In this document: piece by piece, positions 48,802 through 59,311 of the stretch
Layout: each line of letters starts with the position of its first letter
Position numbering within the stretch: the first letter of the stretch is position 1
From: Trichosporon coremiiforme
Lineage: Eukaryota; Basidiomycota; Tremellomycetes; Trichosporonales; Trichosporonaceae
Assembly (NCBI GenBank): GCA_039545355.1
Contig: BCJJ01000022.1
Span: 372,001 to 436,000 of the forward strand
DNA length: 64,000 nt
Direction: 5' to 3'
Program-made: the position numbers and the translations under genes
Notes under the pieces: model-generated
The model's input: the letters and a program-made list of their open reading frames with translations, nothing else
Told to the model about the DNA's origin: nothing
The model's database searches: none

Positions 48802-48842
48802 TTGAGTTGATATGCATAGCCATAACGAATAGGCCTGAGTTG
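48802..48842 (+). repeat. direct repeat, left copy
   Basis: TTGAG-TG-TATG-ATAGCCATAACGAAT-GCCTG. The 15-base core ATAGCCATAACGAAT is identical to the right copy at 50462-50501, with matching flanks. The pair brackets 1.6 kb containing a decayed gene. Confidence 0.7.
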
Positions 48843-49209
48843 CAGAGCGGGTGTGTGTAGTCACAGCTCGTGCTTCGACAACGCGCCTGCGAGCTGGACG
48901 TGTTCTTGAATGCTTCAGTGCTGCCTATCATGCGCCTCCTCTTCCGATGCTTCCCTTCTTGATCCTCACGTTTTCTTCTTGGTGCCTGCCCCACTGCAGA
49001 ATAACCCACAATCAAAAAGCTCGAGTGCTGCATGGAGCGTTCAACGTTGGGAACGCTTCTAGAGGGGTCCAAACTGACAATGTCCCTCCTCAGTGTCAGT
49101 CTCTCACGGTGCGCCCCAACCCCAACAGGACGGGTTGAGTTGACCCTCTCAGTTCTCATCACATCTTTGAACTTAGCAACGACACTACACCCTTCACTTC
49201 ATAACGCGA

Positions 49210-50334
49210 TGCAGCGCGCACCCAGACGCAAGAGGGATCGCGGCGTTGCAGGCGCAGAAGGTGGCCCGTTTTGAGAGGCACCGCGCCCAGGGACCGACGA
49301 TCGAGCATGTCCTCAAGGAAGCCCAGCGTATTCCCATCCTCCAATACACGCCGATCACGACTGGGACATCAGAGCCCACAAGAAGGCATTGGAGATGACA
49401 ACTTTGCTCGTGTCGCACCCATCGTCTCCGAGCAGTGTCAAACTGCTGCGAGCCTGGAGGAATGGATTGATTCGTGAAGGCTCCCCCCCGCGGGTCATCG
49501 AAACCATGCTCGCGTACATGCCTGCCACTACGGTGCGTTCACAGAACCCTCATGCGGAAGCTAATGCCACAAGAAATGCTCCGTCTGAACTTTGCAGGAC
49601 CGATGGCGATCTTTCACGGCAGCGTGGCGCCGAAAGACGGCGCAATTGTCGGGAAGGCGACGTGCATGGAAGGAAGGACGCTGGGCAAGACAGTCGCCAT
49701 CCAGCACGGACTCAGTTGGGACAGGAAGCCTAAGGCGCGGCTGAATAAGGTCTCTATCCTCGCGCTACTTGACGGTGCGTGGATCACCGCTCTCGACGCT
49801 ACAATACGATATCGCCTCTCGGTAGTGACACCCCTGTCGGCCGCCACTCAGGCCATCGGCTCAACGTCTCCAAGTCTCCGCCACAGGACAACCAGACCTC
49901 TGAGGTATGGCGAGCGCGACTCGAAGAGCTGCGCAAGGCACTCCGCGGCGCACAGTACGGCGATTTCATTCTCTACGCGAAACGTCCTCCGGGGGGACGA
50001 AGAAGAGTCGCCGAACGAGATATTCGGCTACTTTTTGCCCAACTGGTCCAAGACGAAGCGAGGCAAGGGGAAGGTATATGACCTTTTGCCTATACAGACT
50101 CAAATCTCGACGCGCGCTGCTGTCATGGTCCTCACATGTCTGGTCGCCAACGAAAAGATGACGCCGCGGTACTTCGCTGCAATCTTCCGTTCTGGTTTTG
50201 TTGGCAAGGCGACATTTGAAGTAATCAAGATTCCTGCCAGCGCGTTCTCCCAAGCCTTTACCACGGCGTGGATGACAGACAAGCTTAAGTCCATTTTATA
50301 TCTTCTTGGCTTCAAAAATGTCGTCACTGCGTAG
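49210..50334 (+). pseudogene. decayed gene of unknown family
   Basis: Coding-like sequence (GC-rich third positions, long frames) that switches frame several times. In order: IAALQAQKVARFERHRAQG; then, shifted, KKALEMTTLLVSHPSSPSS and RVIETMLAYMPATT; then back, LNFAGPMAIFHGSVAPKDG and SILALLDGAWITALDA; shifted again, VWRARLEELRKALRGAQYG; and back after a run of six Gs near 49995 to ESPNEIFGYFLPNWSKT, ending at 50334. Some switches could be introns (GTAGTG...AAG at 49820-49872, or 49532-49572), but the G-run shift cannot. I do not recognise the family, and no start codon is clear. It lies between two direct repeats. Confidence 0.45.
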
Positions 50335-50461
50335 GGCCGGCGTTCCAGCGGCGTACAGGCCCGAGTCGGGCGGTGAGTCTCCCTCCCCTCCAGGCCCACA
50401 ACTAACATGTAGTGGGCATAGAGAAGATCGACCAGCTTCTCACCCATGATCTTGGCACCAA

Positions 50462-50501
50462 TTGAGCTGCTATGTATAGCCATAACGAATGAGCCTGCTT
50501 T
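50462..50501 (+). repeat. direct repeat, right copy
   Basis: Second copy of the ATAGCCATAACGAAT-centred repeat, same orientation as 48802-48842, with a few substitutions in the flanks. Confidence 0.7.
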
Positions 50502-50643
50502 GGACTGGTCTGGGCACTGATGTCGTCTGCAGTGTACGTTGCACTCAGCAAGCTTGACGAACGCCCTCTCCAGGATCGCAGGTCAACGAAGGAACGGGGA
50601 TGATATGGGGTTCCAGGATCCAGTAAAACACCATGAAAACAGC

Positions 50644-50853
50644 GTCGAGGTCGGAGGTCGCCTTTGCAAGTTTCAAGCTCTCCCACGGCCGCCCAGACAC
50701 GACGAGCACCTCAACGGACATGTCGAGGTCGGAGGACGCCTTTGCTAGTTTCAAGCTCTCCCACGGCCGCCTGGCACGCCAGATCAGCTAACTGGACATG
50801 AATGAGTATTCGGGGTCGGAGGGAGGCTTTGCTAGTTTCAAGGACTCCCACGG
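50644..50853. repeat. three tandem copies of a ~78-base unit
   Basis: Units start near 50644, 50722 and 50812 and share GTCGGAGG and TTTGCTAGTTTCAAGCTCTC. The first two are 78 bases apart, exactly 26 codons. Read on the minus strand they encode PWESLKLAK-x-x-SDLD repeats in one frame; the third unit is in frame too but separated by a stop. It could be a fragment of a repeat-containing gene. Confidence 0.75.
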
Positions 50854-50857
50854 TTAT

Positions 50858-50971
50858 GCTTGCACTTGCTGGCTACTGCTTGCACTCGCTCGCCTGCACC
50901 AGCTTGCACGTGCTTGCACTTGCTTGCGCCTGCCTGCGCCTGCCTGCCTGCACCTGCCTGCACCTGCATGA
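50858..50971. repeat. low-complexity CTTGCACTTGC / CTGCCTGC tract
   Basis: Imperfect tandem array of TTGC, CCTGC and CACCTGC units directly after the 78-base repeats. Simple-sequence expansion; no function seen. Confidence 0.75.
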
Positions 50972-51241
50972 GAACTGGCTCGGAGACAGCCTCTCGCCCA
51001 CTTCATGTTTCACACAGCTGACACTGGCCTCCGTTCGAGCTAGATCTGCATAGAGGGTGAAGCTGGTGCGGCGCTTGCATTCGCACCCATCGCCCTCGAC
51101 TCGGCATATCATCCTCTTCCCGCCCACGAAACTGGCCGCTTTTTCCTAACTGCCAAGCCTGACCGGTCCGCTACTGTTGCTACTGTACACTCCACTCCGT
51201 CCCTGACGGTACTAATGTTACATGCCATTGAGTCCACAGCA

Positions 51242-52243
51242 CTACTTCCCAAGCCGCTTTTTATACAGCGTCTTGTCTACTGTAGCGAGCGCGAAGGAGG
51301 TTGCCTTGGTGCCGATGATCGCACGCATCTCTTTAATTGATATGCGCCGTATGAAGCTGCTACATTGGCACCCGGCTGCAACGAGCTCCACAAGGTCCTC
51401 TCCGCAAAGGGGAGAGTGCTGCACGTACGCCTCGTGCGTGCTGTCAATCATGTCGGAGAAGGCGTCGGGGTCGTCTAGGATGTGGTCCATCCTCGGTTCC
51501 TCTGTCTCGGGCGCGTCGGTGATAGACTCCGCCACGCCAGTCTTCGTGAACCAGGACGGCACATCGACGAGGTGAAAAAACGTTTGCTTCCCGGACCGTG
51601 CATTCTCGGCCACTGTCTCGACTATACCCCGCCACAGTCCGCCGAGGTGCGTGTCGTTTGGTTCACAATTGGACAGAAGGACGAAGACGTTCGTCAGATC
51701 ACATGGTCCAGTGTAGTCAAAGAACTGGCCCATCTTCCGATCGAAGTAGTTGAGCTTCCAGACGACGTTGATTGATGAGAGGTAGGGGATCGAGCTCATG
51801 GTATGGCGTACGTCGGCTGCCTGATAGATCACGACGGTGCGCGCGGGCGGCAGTCGGACGAGGCGTTTGCTCCACCTGTCGTACATCACGATTCGAAGAA
51901 CTTGCGGCTTCAGGTTCTCGGGGAAGGCGCACCAGCTCTGTTCACGGGCCGCTAACGGGCTGCTCCGCACCGTTGGCGAGATATACAGGTCCAGCACGGT
52001 CGTCAGGCTCATGAAGGGGGAAACGGTGGACAGGGAACGGCCTCGCCAGTCGAACACGGCGCCCGGAATGTGAACCTGCCCGGTCTGCCATCCCAAATGG
52101 CCCCAGATGTCGTCGACGGAGTATCGGAGTAGGCGGCACGTCAGGCGTAAGCGCAGCAGCGTCTCGATATCATGGTCACGGAAGAAGGATCCGAGGATGT
52201 CGTTGAACAGGTGTGGATAAGAGTGGTAGAAGGAAACGAGCAT
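51242..52243 (-). CDS. F-box-like family protein (intact copy)
   Basis: Intronless, 333 aa from ATG 52243 (MLVSFYHSYPHLF). The N-terminus YPHLFNDILGSFF-DHDIETLLRL-LTCRLLR has the hydrophobic pattern of an F-box-like helix bundle. The remainder has no known domain, but conserved blocks are shared with two other loci in the window: SLTTVLDLYIS, FVLLSNCEP, FFHLVDVPSWF and ISIKEMRAIIGTKA. Such proteins in fungi usually bind Skp1 and recruit substrates to SCF ubiquitin ligase, though this is inferred from the weak N-terminal match only. The frame extends 27 codons upstream, but the internal ATG matches the paralogues' starts. A TATAAG motif lies about 100 bases upstream. Confidence 0.72.
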   Translation of the reverse strand: MLVSFYHSYPHLFNDILGSFFRDHDIETLLRLRLTCRLLRYSVDDIWGHLGWQTGQVHIPGAVFDWRGRSLSTVSPFMSLTTVLDLYISPTVRSSPLAAREQSWCAFPENLKPQVLRIVMYDRWSKRLVRLPPARTVVIYQAADVRHTMSSIPYLSSINVVWKLNYFDRKMGQFFDYTGPCDLTNVFVLLSNCEPNDTHLGGLWRGIVETVAENARSGKQTFFHLVDVPSWFTKTGVAESITDAPETEEPRMDHILDDPDAFSDMIDSTHEAYVQHSPLCGEDLVELVAAGCQCSSFIRRISIKEMRAIIGTKATSFALATVDKTLYKKRLGK

Positions 52244-52595
52244 GGAAATGGGAGGTCGGGTGAGGGAAAGTGCGACGACGCGTTGAATAATCAATGGTGG
52301 CAAGGGAATGTGATGACGCCCCACCGGAGGTCGATCGTGGGCTTATATTCTCTAACAGGCACACGGCTCGGGCCACTTGCCGATGCATAGCCCAGCTCTG
52401 GGTAGACCGATCTGGCCCGTGTATTGCGATGCTGATCTGCCTCGGTTGTGAGCGGCCCATGCAGTGAGCGCAGTGTGTGTATGTGTCTGTGTGAGGATCA
52501 CCAGGTGTCAAAGTCACTGTGTGTCGAGATTGGCATTAGGGTTCTGACATCTGAACAGACTATGATACACAACGTACTCCAGAGAACACAACATA
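52244..52595. other. short intergenic region
   Basis: Promoter of the F-box-like gene and 3' flank of the sugar porter; no gene seen. Confidence 0.45.
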
Positions 52596-54831
52596 TTACT
52601 TGGTGAGGACGGCGGCGGCACGGACGTTCTCCTGGTGGACCATCTCCTTGTCGTCGATGGGGAGGTGCTCGCGCACAGTCGGCTGCCAGTTGTTCGTACG
52701 CCAGGCGGGCGTGCCCGAGCGGTACATCTCGTCGACCTCCTCGAGGGTGAGGCGGCGGGTCTCGGGGATCATGAAGTAGACGTAGAACACGGCCACGAGG
52801 AGCACTCCGGCGAAGATGAGCAAGATAAGAGGACCAATGTCGTCTGCGATAAGAGGGCTGGAAGTTAGCATTGGCCGTACATGCAACGAAACTGAGAAGC
52901 CGGGGCGCAAAAACGCCGGATGCGGGAGTGGCACTAAGACTAGTGCAGCCCAGTTTGGCAACCAGGCGTTCGCACATCCGACCGCCGCACAACCTCTCAA
53001 CACCATTAAAACTCACCTGAAGTAGCCAAGCATAAAGTTCCAGAACCAGTTAGTTGCCGAGCCGATGGCGATTCCTTTGGGGCGGACACGGAGCGGGAAA
53101 GTCTCGCCGAGAATGACCCAGGGAGCGGGACCCCAAAAGAGCGAGAACGCCGAGACGTGCAGAATGGCGAAGGCGATCAAGACGTTGCCTCCAAGCTTGC
53201 GCTTGTCTTCCGGAACGTTCGGGCTGTCGGTGTAGAAGTGGCCGACAAGAGCAGCGACGACGGCGCAGCAGAACATGAACGCGGCACCGGAGATGAGCGA
53301 CCGGCGACGGCCGACGTGTTCGATCGTCCACAGAGCCGGCAAAACCATCACAAAGGAAACGGCGCCCATGATGACCTGGATCGTGTACGAGTTCAAGCTC
53401 TCAATCTTAGCTGCCTGGAAGAAGACGGGGCCCTGCAATGGTTAGTTTTAGTCAATTTTTCGGATGTTTTTGTGGCACTCCACTCGAAGTCGATTTTGCG
53501 AGATTTCAACTCACGTAGTACTGCAAGTCAGCCCTGTTCAACGTGGTTCAACCCACATAATAGAAATTTTGACCGTTAAGTTGTTGGAGGAACTGAATCA
53601 TCATGCCGTTGAGCGTGCGCTTCCACATGTGGCCCTTGAGAGAGAAGAGCTCGAGCCAGGAGCCCTTGCCCTCGGCGTTTTCGATGGCAACTGCCTCCTC
53701 GAGCTCGACCAGCATCTCCTGAGCCGCAGGGCTGTCGATAGTGCAGTCATTCAGGGCCGCGATCGACTTCAGGGCCTGCTCTTCCTTGCCCTTGCCGAGG
53801 AGGAGACGAGGAGACTCGGGAAGAGCCCAGGCGCCGAGGATGAGGAGCAAACCCCAGATGATCTGCAGGCCGATGGGGATGCGCCATGAGGCAGAGTTCG
53901 GGATCTTGTGCGTTGCCAGGTCGATGATGTACGCGAGGAACAGGCCGGAGACGATCTGAACCTGGTATAGGACGAGGAGCGAGCCGCGAATCTTCTTCGG
54001 GGCCGCCTCACCGATGTACAGCGGGACGATGGCGGAGAGAGCTCCGACGCCAAGACCAGAAACGAAGCGACCAACCGTGATCTGGGCGAGGCCGAAGGAG
54101 GCGAGCTGAATGATAGTACCGATAGTGAACTGAGAGTCAGCTTGGAAGCATGGGTGAAGGTCGAGGAAATGCCACGACCGTATGTTGGGTGGTCGGGTGG
54201 AGGTGGAGGTGTTCCACCAAGTGGAGGTCCCAACATCGTCGTCGATGCGCCTGACACACACAGCAATCACAGCCTACGCAAGCTAGTGCGTAAGGCGTAT
54301 GTCTACTGTGGCATGCGTTCCGCAGATCTCCACTGCTGGTACAGCCCACTTCCCATTCCCCAGAACCAGCACTCACCATCACAGACCAAAACATGATAGA
54401 GTACTTGCGCCCGAGACTGTCGCTAGTGAGAGCTGGTGGGCATTAGCATTCCGTCATTTCTTCCTAAAACGTCTTGGCCTGAAACGCAGCGGCCGTGCAG
54501 TTAAGGTCTACTCACTCTGCAGGAGCGCGCCGAAGAACGTGCCGGCACTAAGGAGCGATGTGATGATACTCTGCCGCTGGGACGAGAGCACGTACTCGGT
54601 GCCGTTCCACTGGCCGAATTGCTTGACGAAGTCGGGCATGATCAGGCATCCCGAGATGTATCCAATCTATCGTTAGTCAGTCTGTCGACACGCGGTCGAA
54701 GTCGCGGCAAGCTCACGTCGTATCCGAACACCCATCCTCCGACTGAATGTCAGCTCAGCCCAAGTGGTGAGGTATGGCAGAGAGTACTCACACGCTGCGA
54801 AGAAGCAGAACAAGACTGATTTCGACACCAT
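52596..54831 (-). CDS. MFS sugar porter, HXT-like, eight exons
   Basis: Hexose-type proton symporter, 509 aa, the usual length of fungal hexose transporters. Exons: 54831-54792, 54742-54717, 54666-54516, 54432-54377, 54129-53557, 53520-53515, 53432-53017 and 52857-52596; every junction keeps phase. Motifs: GWVFGYD in helix 1, DSLGRKYS in loop 2-3, VGRFVSGLGVGALS, PESPRLLLGKGKEEQALKS, QQLNGQNF in helix 7, EHVGRRRSL, and PETRRLTLEEVDEMY after helix 12. Exon 6 is only six bases (TACTAC, two Tyr). Including it gives NFYYYYG, with the same spacing as the N-x-x-x-YYG motif of HXT transporters; skipping it removes two residues. A TATATTA element lies about 50 bases upstream of the ATG. Confidence 0.9.
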
Positions 54832-56286
54832 GGTGAGTGGCGTTGTTGTGATGGGTCCCCACAGCTGGTCTTGCGACTTTTAATATATGAGACGAACTCC
54901 CAACTTCTCAGGTGTCCCCAGGTTCCCCCGTGCTCCCCGCGGGGCGTCAGGAAGTCCCATCGTGATGCTCCGAGTGACGCCGTGTGTACCGGTTGTTGCT
55001 TTGGAACAGGAACAAAGGTGCAAAGGAGTGATACCCGCCCGCCCCGAGTCTTTGGTGCCCTGCTAGCCTGCTGGGAGTCATGCGGGCCGGGTGTACCGGT
55101 GTCCCCGTGCTTGGCTGCATGCTGCACACGCTGGGGTTTGAGGGGGAGCTTGGTTCCGGGGTAATTACCGCCAGAAGGTCAGGGCCTGATATCCGCCCTT
55201 TAGCCGGCGCTTATCCAGGAGGCACATGGGCGATGGTCGGCCGGCGTTCTTCCCACTTTGCACCCCCCTCACAGGCGAGCATAGGCTGAAGCGATGAGAC
55301 GAGAGATTGGGTTTCACGATGCGCCGCTTTTCCTCAATCCTCGATCTGCCGCAGATCTGGAACCAGGTTTGAAGCGAAAAGATCGAACGCTGGCGGCAGT
55401 ACCCCGCCAATCAAATGGGCCCACTCGGTATCCATCTCAGACGCCTTCGCCGTTGCAGCTGTCACATGTGCGATCCCATGCTTCCTACGCATACCAGAGT
55501 GTGTGCGTACATCCCCTCTGAAGCTTCTAGTGGGCAGAAGTGCATGCGTTTCAAGTCGCCGATTGACACAGTGGAACATCAGCAAGGTTCGGTGGTGTGA
55601 TGATGGACTGCCAAACAGGAGCATTTTCGGGCCATTTTCGGCGATTTGTCCATCGTAGATTACCAGAATCAACAAGGCACAAGGGTGCATCGGCGTAGCC
55701 GCCGCTTGTCGGCCGCAGTAGAGTCTCGGCATGTGACCAGGCAGCGTATCATGGTCGCCTGTAGTAGGCTGTTGTGAGGAGCGTGGGTTGTCAGCTGTTC
55801 GTTGGCGGCTGTCCGGCTCTCCAACGCGTCATACCGAGCCCCCTTTGGGGGGGCGGATACCCGTCACTGGCTAAGACGTTGTGGCTTAGTGCTCGTGGGG
55901 AGTGTGAGTTGGCTCAGCTGCCCAAGCCTCTCCGTCATGTGGGGCATGTTGTCAGCCTCCACGGATATCTGCAGGGCTCCGCATCATGTGCTCGCGTGCT
56001 CGGCAGCTTCGGCTTCCTTCGGCCTCGGATGTCTCTGATGGGGGAGGCAAGCTCTATTGGTTAAAACGTCTGGCCGTATCCAGTCTATGTGAATTCATGA
56101 ACATTGAGCTGACTGTCTAACGCCCGGGTATACCTTCCTTTCTACTTGTAACTTCTGACTGTTACTCGTGTGCTAGCCGGGCACCAGGCCTGGCTTCGCT
56201 TGTTGACTCCTAGGGTTGACTTCTGACTGGCGGGGTGGCTTGACGGCTCCACCTCGCTCTTGTATTCCACATGCGACTCCGACGGG
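54832..56286. other. intergenic, no gene seen
   Basis: Porter promoter followed by about 1.3 kb of sequence with short unsupported open frames on both strands. Confidence 0.45.
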
Positions 56287-56872
56287 CTACTTGTTGTGGT
56301 TGAAGAGGAAGTTCTTCGTCCTGAGGACCTCGAGCGGCGTGTCCCTCGAGTCGTAGCGGGGCGGGTGGTCTGGAAGTGAGACGTACGCCGTGCTCCCCGA
56401 CAATCCCGAGAATGTGCTTCCCGACGAAGGCTGGGGCGCATCCGTGAACGGGCTCGGGAGGTTGTCTACAGGATCCTGGTCCTCGAGCTGGTAGTAAGCG
56501 TCTGTTGTTCTTCTGCGCCTCGATTCCGGAATCTATCCGCTCCGAGGTGTAGAGTCGCTCCTGGTCGGAACTCACAATGAGACCCTGCTCCTCCTGCTGC
56601 ATCTCCCTCCTCCTCTGGCGGTCCTGGTACTCGATCTTGGCGCAGAGGTAGCAACCGACGATACCAGCCACAACCAGGCAGACGATGCCGAGGATGGCGA
56701 CGCTGGCGATGATGACGATCTGGCCACCGGTTAGGCCGTGCGCGTCCGGCGCCTCCGAACGCGAGAAGAGAAAGTTGGCGTTGCGGTCTGGGATGGGCGA
56801 CGCTGAAGCCGTGCGAAAGCAAAGCGCAATGAAGACGAGCAAGAGAGAGGGGCGGAGAGTGACTGCGAGCAT
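56287..56872 (-). CDS. small single-pass membrane protein, unknown
   Basis: Two exons, 56872-56576 and 56532-56287, give 180 aa. A signal peptide (about 1-24, LLLVFIALCFRTASA) is followed by a 25-residue lumenal or extracellular segment and one membrane helix (IVIIASVAILGIVCLVVAGI, about 52-71). A basic cytosolic stretch follows (KIEYQDRQRRRE), then a Ser/Pro-rich tail with YYQLEDQDP and PPRYDSRDTP. The long uninterrupted frame ignores the 43-base intron (GTGAGT donor, GATAG acceptor) and ends in nonsense-like sequence. The spliced frame gives a natural tail ending KNFLFNHNK. Topology suggests a type I plasma-membrane or endosomal protein; PPRY resembles a PY motif that recruits Rsp5-type ligases. 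Confidence 0.62.
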
Positions 56873-58123
56873 ATCGATGAATTAGTAAGTCTTGAGAGGG
56901 GGTTGGGTGTGGTGCTTCGGCGCGCGTTATGCTCTGTTCTCGAAAGCAGTCGTCGAAGCTTGTGCAAGCCAGGGCTAGTCAGCAGCAAGTGTTAGTGGGC
57001 ATGCATGCCGTGCCGAGTGTTTATGAGCATAGTGAATGTTGGTGCATAGCGCATCGCAATGTGCGTTTTGGTGGGAACGACGCGCAAGCAACTATGTCGG
57101 AGCCGAGTGCAGATGCTGTGTTGAGTGATCGCCCTGGACTACCTTGGCTGGGCGTTGGCTGGGCTTTCCGGGCATTCCGTGCTCGTTGATCGCTACCGAG
57201 CCGGCCATCCCGATGCAACGGAATGGGAATGCCGATGAGCCAGCCGAGGTTGCTGCGACCTGTCCATGCGCACTATGCACCGGAATGTACGGAGTAGCGT
57301 TGGGCAGTAGGTGAACGGTGAACGATGCCCGAGTCGATGATGAGGAAAGTCAGGCGCGTTGACGGACGTTTCAGCCAGAATCGTCGATCACCGAGAGTGG
57401 GTTCAGCAACAGCGTTTCGTGGGATCTGCGTCCGTCCAGAAGGACAGGTAGGCTGCAGACCTGCAGGGTCGGTAGCGAGCTAGCTACTCCCCACGTTTTC
57501 AACCTGCAAAGCCTGGACTCACTCCTAGTCCCGGCAGTCCTGGCAGCTCAACACGCTCAGGCTGGTCAGAGTGCGAAGGCTCTCGAAGTACTCAGCTTAT
57601 GGGTTCAACAGCTGACGAACGGTTACCTGAAGTTGCGGCCACTCAGTGCAAGCCCGACACGACGTCGTTCTCGCAACAGAACTTGTTAGCGATCGCAATC
57701 GGATTGCAAACACTACGGTCGCGTGCGAGGGCAACACGTTTCGGGGTCGGGTCGCACGTTCGGACGGCCCAAGCTTTCGCGGCGGGACCGTCTCCACGCC
57801 TTCGCCAGGACTCACGGACGGCACCGCGGGGTACGACGGACGCACAGCTCTAATAATCGGAGAAGTCCTGTAATCCCCCTCACGTGATTATTAGACCTGA
57901 TTAACATTAGGCTGTAATGATCGGTCGCCCGGACGTGCCTTTGCCGAGGTGGCCACGGTTTTAGTGGGGCCGATCGCGGCGTCCTCGGGGCCAAGCCCCC
58001 GGTCTGCGGGGCAAGTCTGGGTAGGTCACCTGGCCGCAAGATCCGGCGACGCACACAAAAGCAGACGGACCACGAACCCAAAGTTGTTCTTCAGCAACTC
58101 CCACGCACCAGCACTTCACCACC
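56873..58123. other. intergenic, hydroxylase promoter side
   Basis: No gene seen in 1.25 kb. A CACGTG palindrome lies within CCTCACGTGATTA near 57880, about 240 bases before the hydroxylase ATG. Confidence 0.45.
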
Positions 58124-59311
58124 ATGGTCAAGGAGACAAGAACGACAGTCGGCATCATTGGCGCGGGCCCGGCCGGCCTTCTCCTCGCGCGCCTCCTCCT
58201 CAAGGCCGGTATTGACAGCGTCGTCATCGAGTCCAAGGACCGCGAGTACGTCGAGCAGCGACAACGCGCGGGCATTCTCGAGCAGGGATCGGTCGACGCG
58301 CTTCGCGAGTGCGGCGCGGGCGAGCGCATGGACAAGGAGGGCATCCCGCACGACGGCATCGAGCTCCTCTTCGACAAGCAGCGGTACCCGATCCACTTCC
58401 CTTCGCTCACTGGCGGACGCCAGGTCATGATCTACGCGCAGACCGAGGTGTGCAAGGACCTGATTGCTCTGCAGCTCAAGGAGGGTGGACCGCTGCACTT
58501 TGAGTGTGAGGCGCTCGCCGTTGAGGACCCCAAGACGGACAACCCCAAGATCCGCTTCCGCCACAAGGACGGCGAGGAGGAGATCCTGTCGTGCGACTAC
58601 GTCGTTGGTTGCGATGGCTTCTGGGGTGTCGCCCGCAAGGCCATCCCGGAGAGCATCGCGACCGTCTACGAGAAGACGTACCCCTTCGCCTGGCTCGGTA
58701 TCCTCGCCGACGTTCCCCCCTCTAACGACGAGCTCATCTACGCCCGCCACCCCCGCGGCTTCTCCCTTCTCTCCATGCGCTCTCCCACCGTCTCGCGATA
58801 CTACATCCAGGTTCCCGCTGGCGAGGACATCAAGGAGTGGTCCGACGAGCGAATTTGGGAGGAGATCGAGAAGCGTACCGAGACCAACGACGGATGGAAG
58901 GTCCAGCGCGGACCGATTTTCCAGAAGAGCGTCCTCCCGATGCGCTCCTACGTCCACGAGCCGATGCAGTATGGCCGTGTGTACCTTGCCGGCGACGCCG
59001 CCCACATTGTCCCGCCAACAGGTGCCAAGGGCCTGAACCTCGCCTTCGGCGATGTCGTCACCCTCGCCAAGGCGCTCAAGCACAAGGTCGACACTGGCTC
59101 GGACGAGCTCCTCAACAATTACTCTGACCGCTGCATCGGACGTGTCTGGCAGGCCGAGCGTTTCTCGTACGACATGACGAACCTCCTCCACACCGACCCC
59201 AACGCCTCGGCGTTCGAGGACCGCCTCCAGGTCGCCCGCCTCAAGCGCATGGTCTCCAACCCCCACGCCGAGACCGACCTCGCACTCGCATACACTGGCT
59301 TCCCGTTGTAA
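58124..59311 (+). CDS. pobA: 4-hydroxybenzoate 3-monooxygenase, bacterial PobA type
   Basis: Flavoprotein hydroxylase converting 4-hydroxybenzoate to protocatechuate with FAD and NAD(P)H. 395 aa, single exon, the same length as Pseudomonas PobA (394). FAD motifs: GAGPAG (13-18), RAGILEQG (48-55), CDGF (163-166) and GDAAH (290-294). Substrate-site residues of PobA are all present at matching spacing: Tyr206, Ser217, Arg219, Tyr227, Pro298 and Tyr390 (equivalents of Y201, S212, R214, Y222, P293, Y385). The NADPH-specificity segment differs: Arg33-Gln34 of Pseudomonas are Ser37-Lys38 here, while Tyr42 (Y38) is kept. Similarity to the bacterial enzyme is far above that expected for typical fungal hydroxylases. 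No other protocatechuate-pathway gene is nearby. Confidence 0.93.
   Translation: MVKETRTTVGIIGAGPAGLLLARLLLKAGIDSVVIESKDREYVEQRQRAGILEQGSVDALRECGAGERMDKEGIPHDGIELLFDKQRYPIHFPSLTGGRQVMIYAQTEVCKDLIALQLKEGGPLHFECEALAVEDPKTDNPKIRFRHKDGEEEILSCDYVVGCDGFWGVARKAIPESIATVYEKTYPFAWLGILADVPPSNDELIYARHPRGFSLLSMRSPTVSRYYIQVPAGEDIKEWSDERIWEEIEKRTETNDGWKVQRGPIFQKSVLPMRSYVHEPMQYGRVYLAGDAAHIVPPTGAKGLNLAFGDVVTLAKALKHKVDTGSDELLNNYSDRCIGRVWQAERFSYDMTNLLHTDPNASAFEDRLQVARLKRMVSNPHAETDLALAYTGFPL

Larger units (their letters stand above)
50335..51241. other. repeat-rich spacer
   Basis: Apart from the repeats listed separately this spacer has no supportable gene. It separates the decayed gene from the intact F-box-like gene. 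Confidence 0.45.

Noticed and set aside
57646..57873. 75-codon + strand frame upstream of the PobA gene
   Set aside because: No homology recognised, no start context or splice partners; probably chance in promoter sequence.
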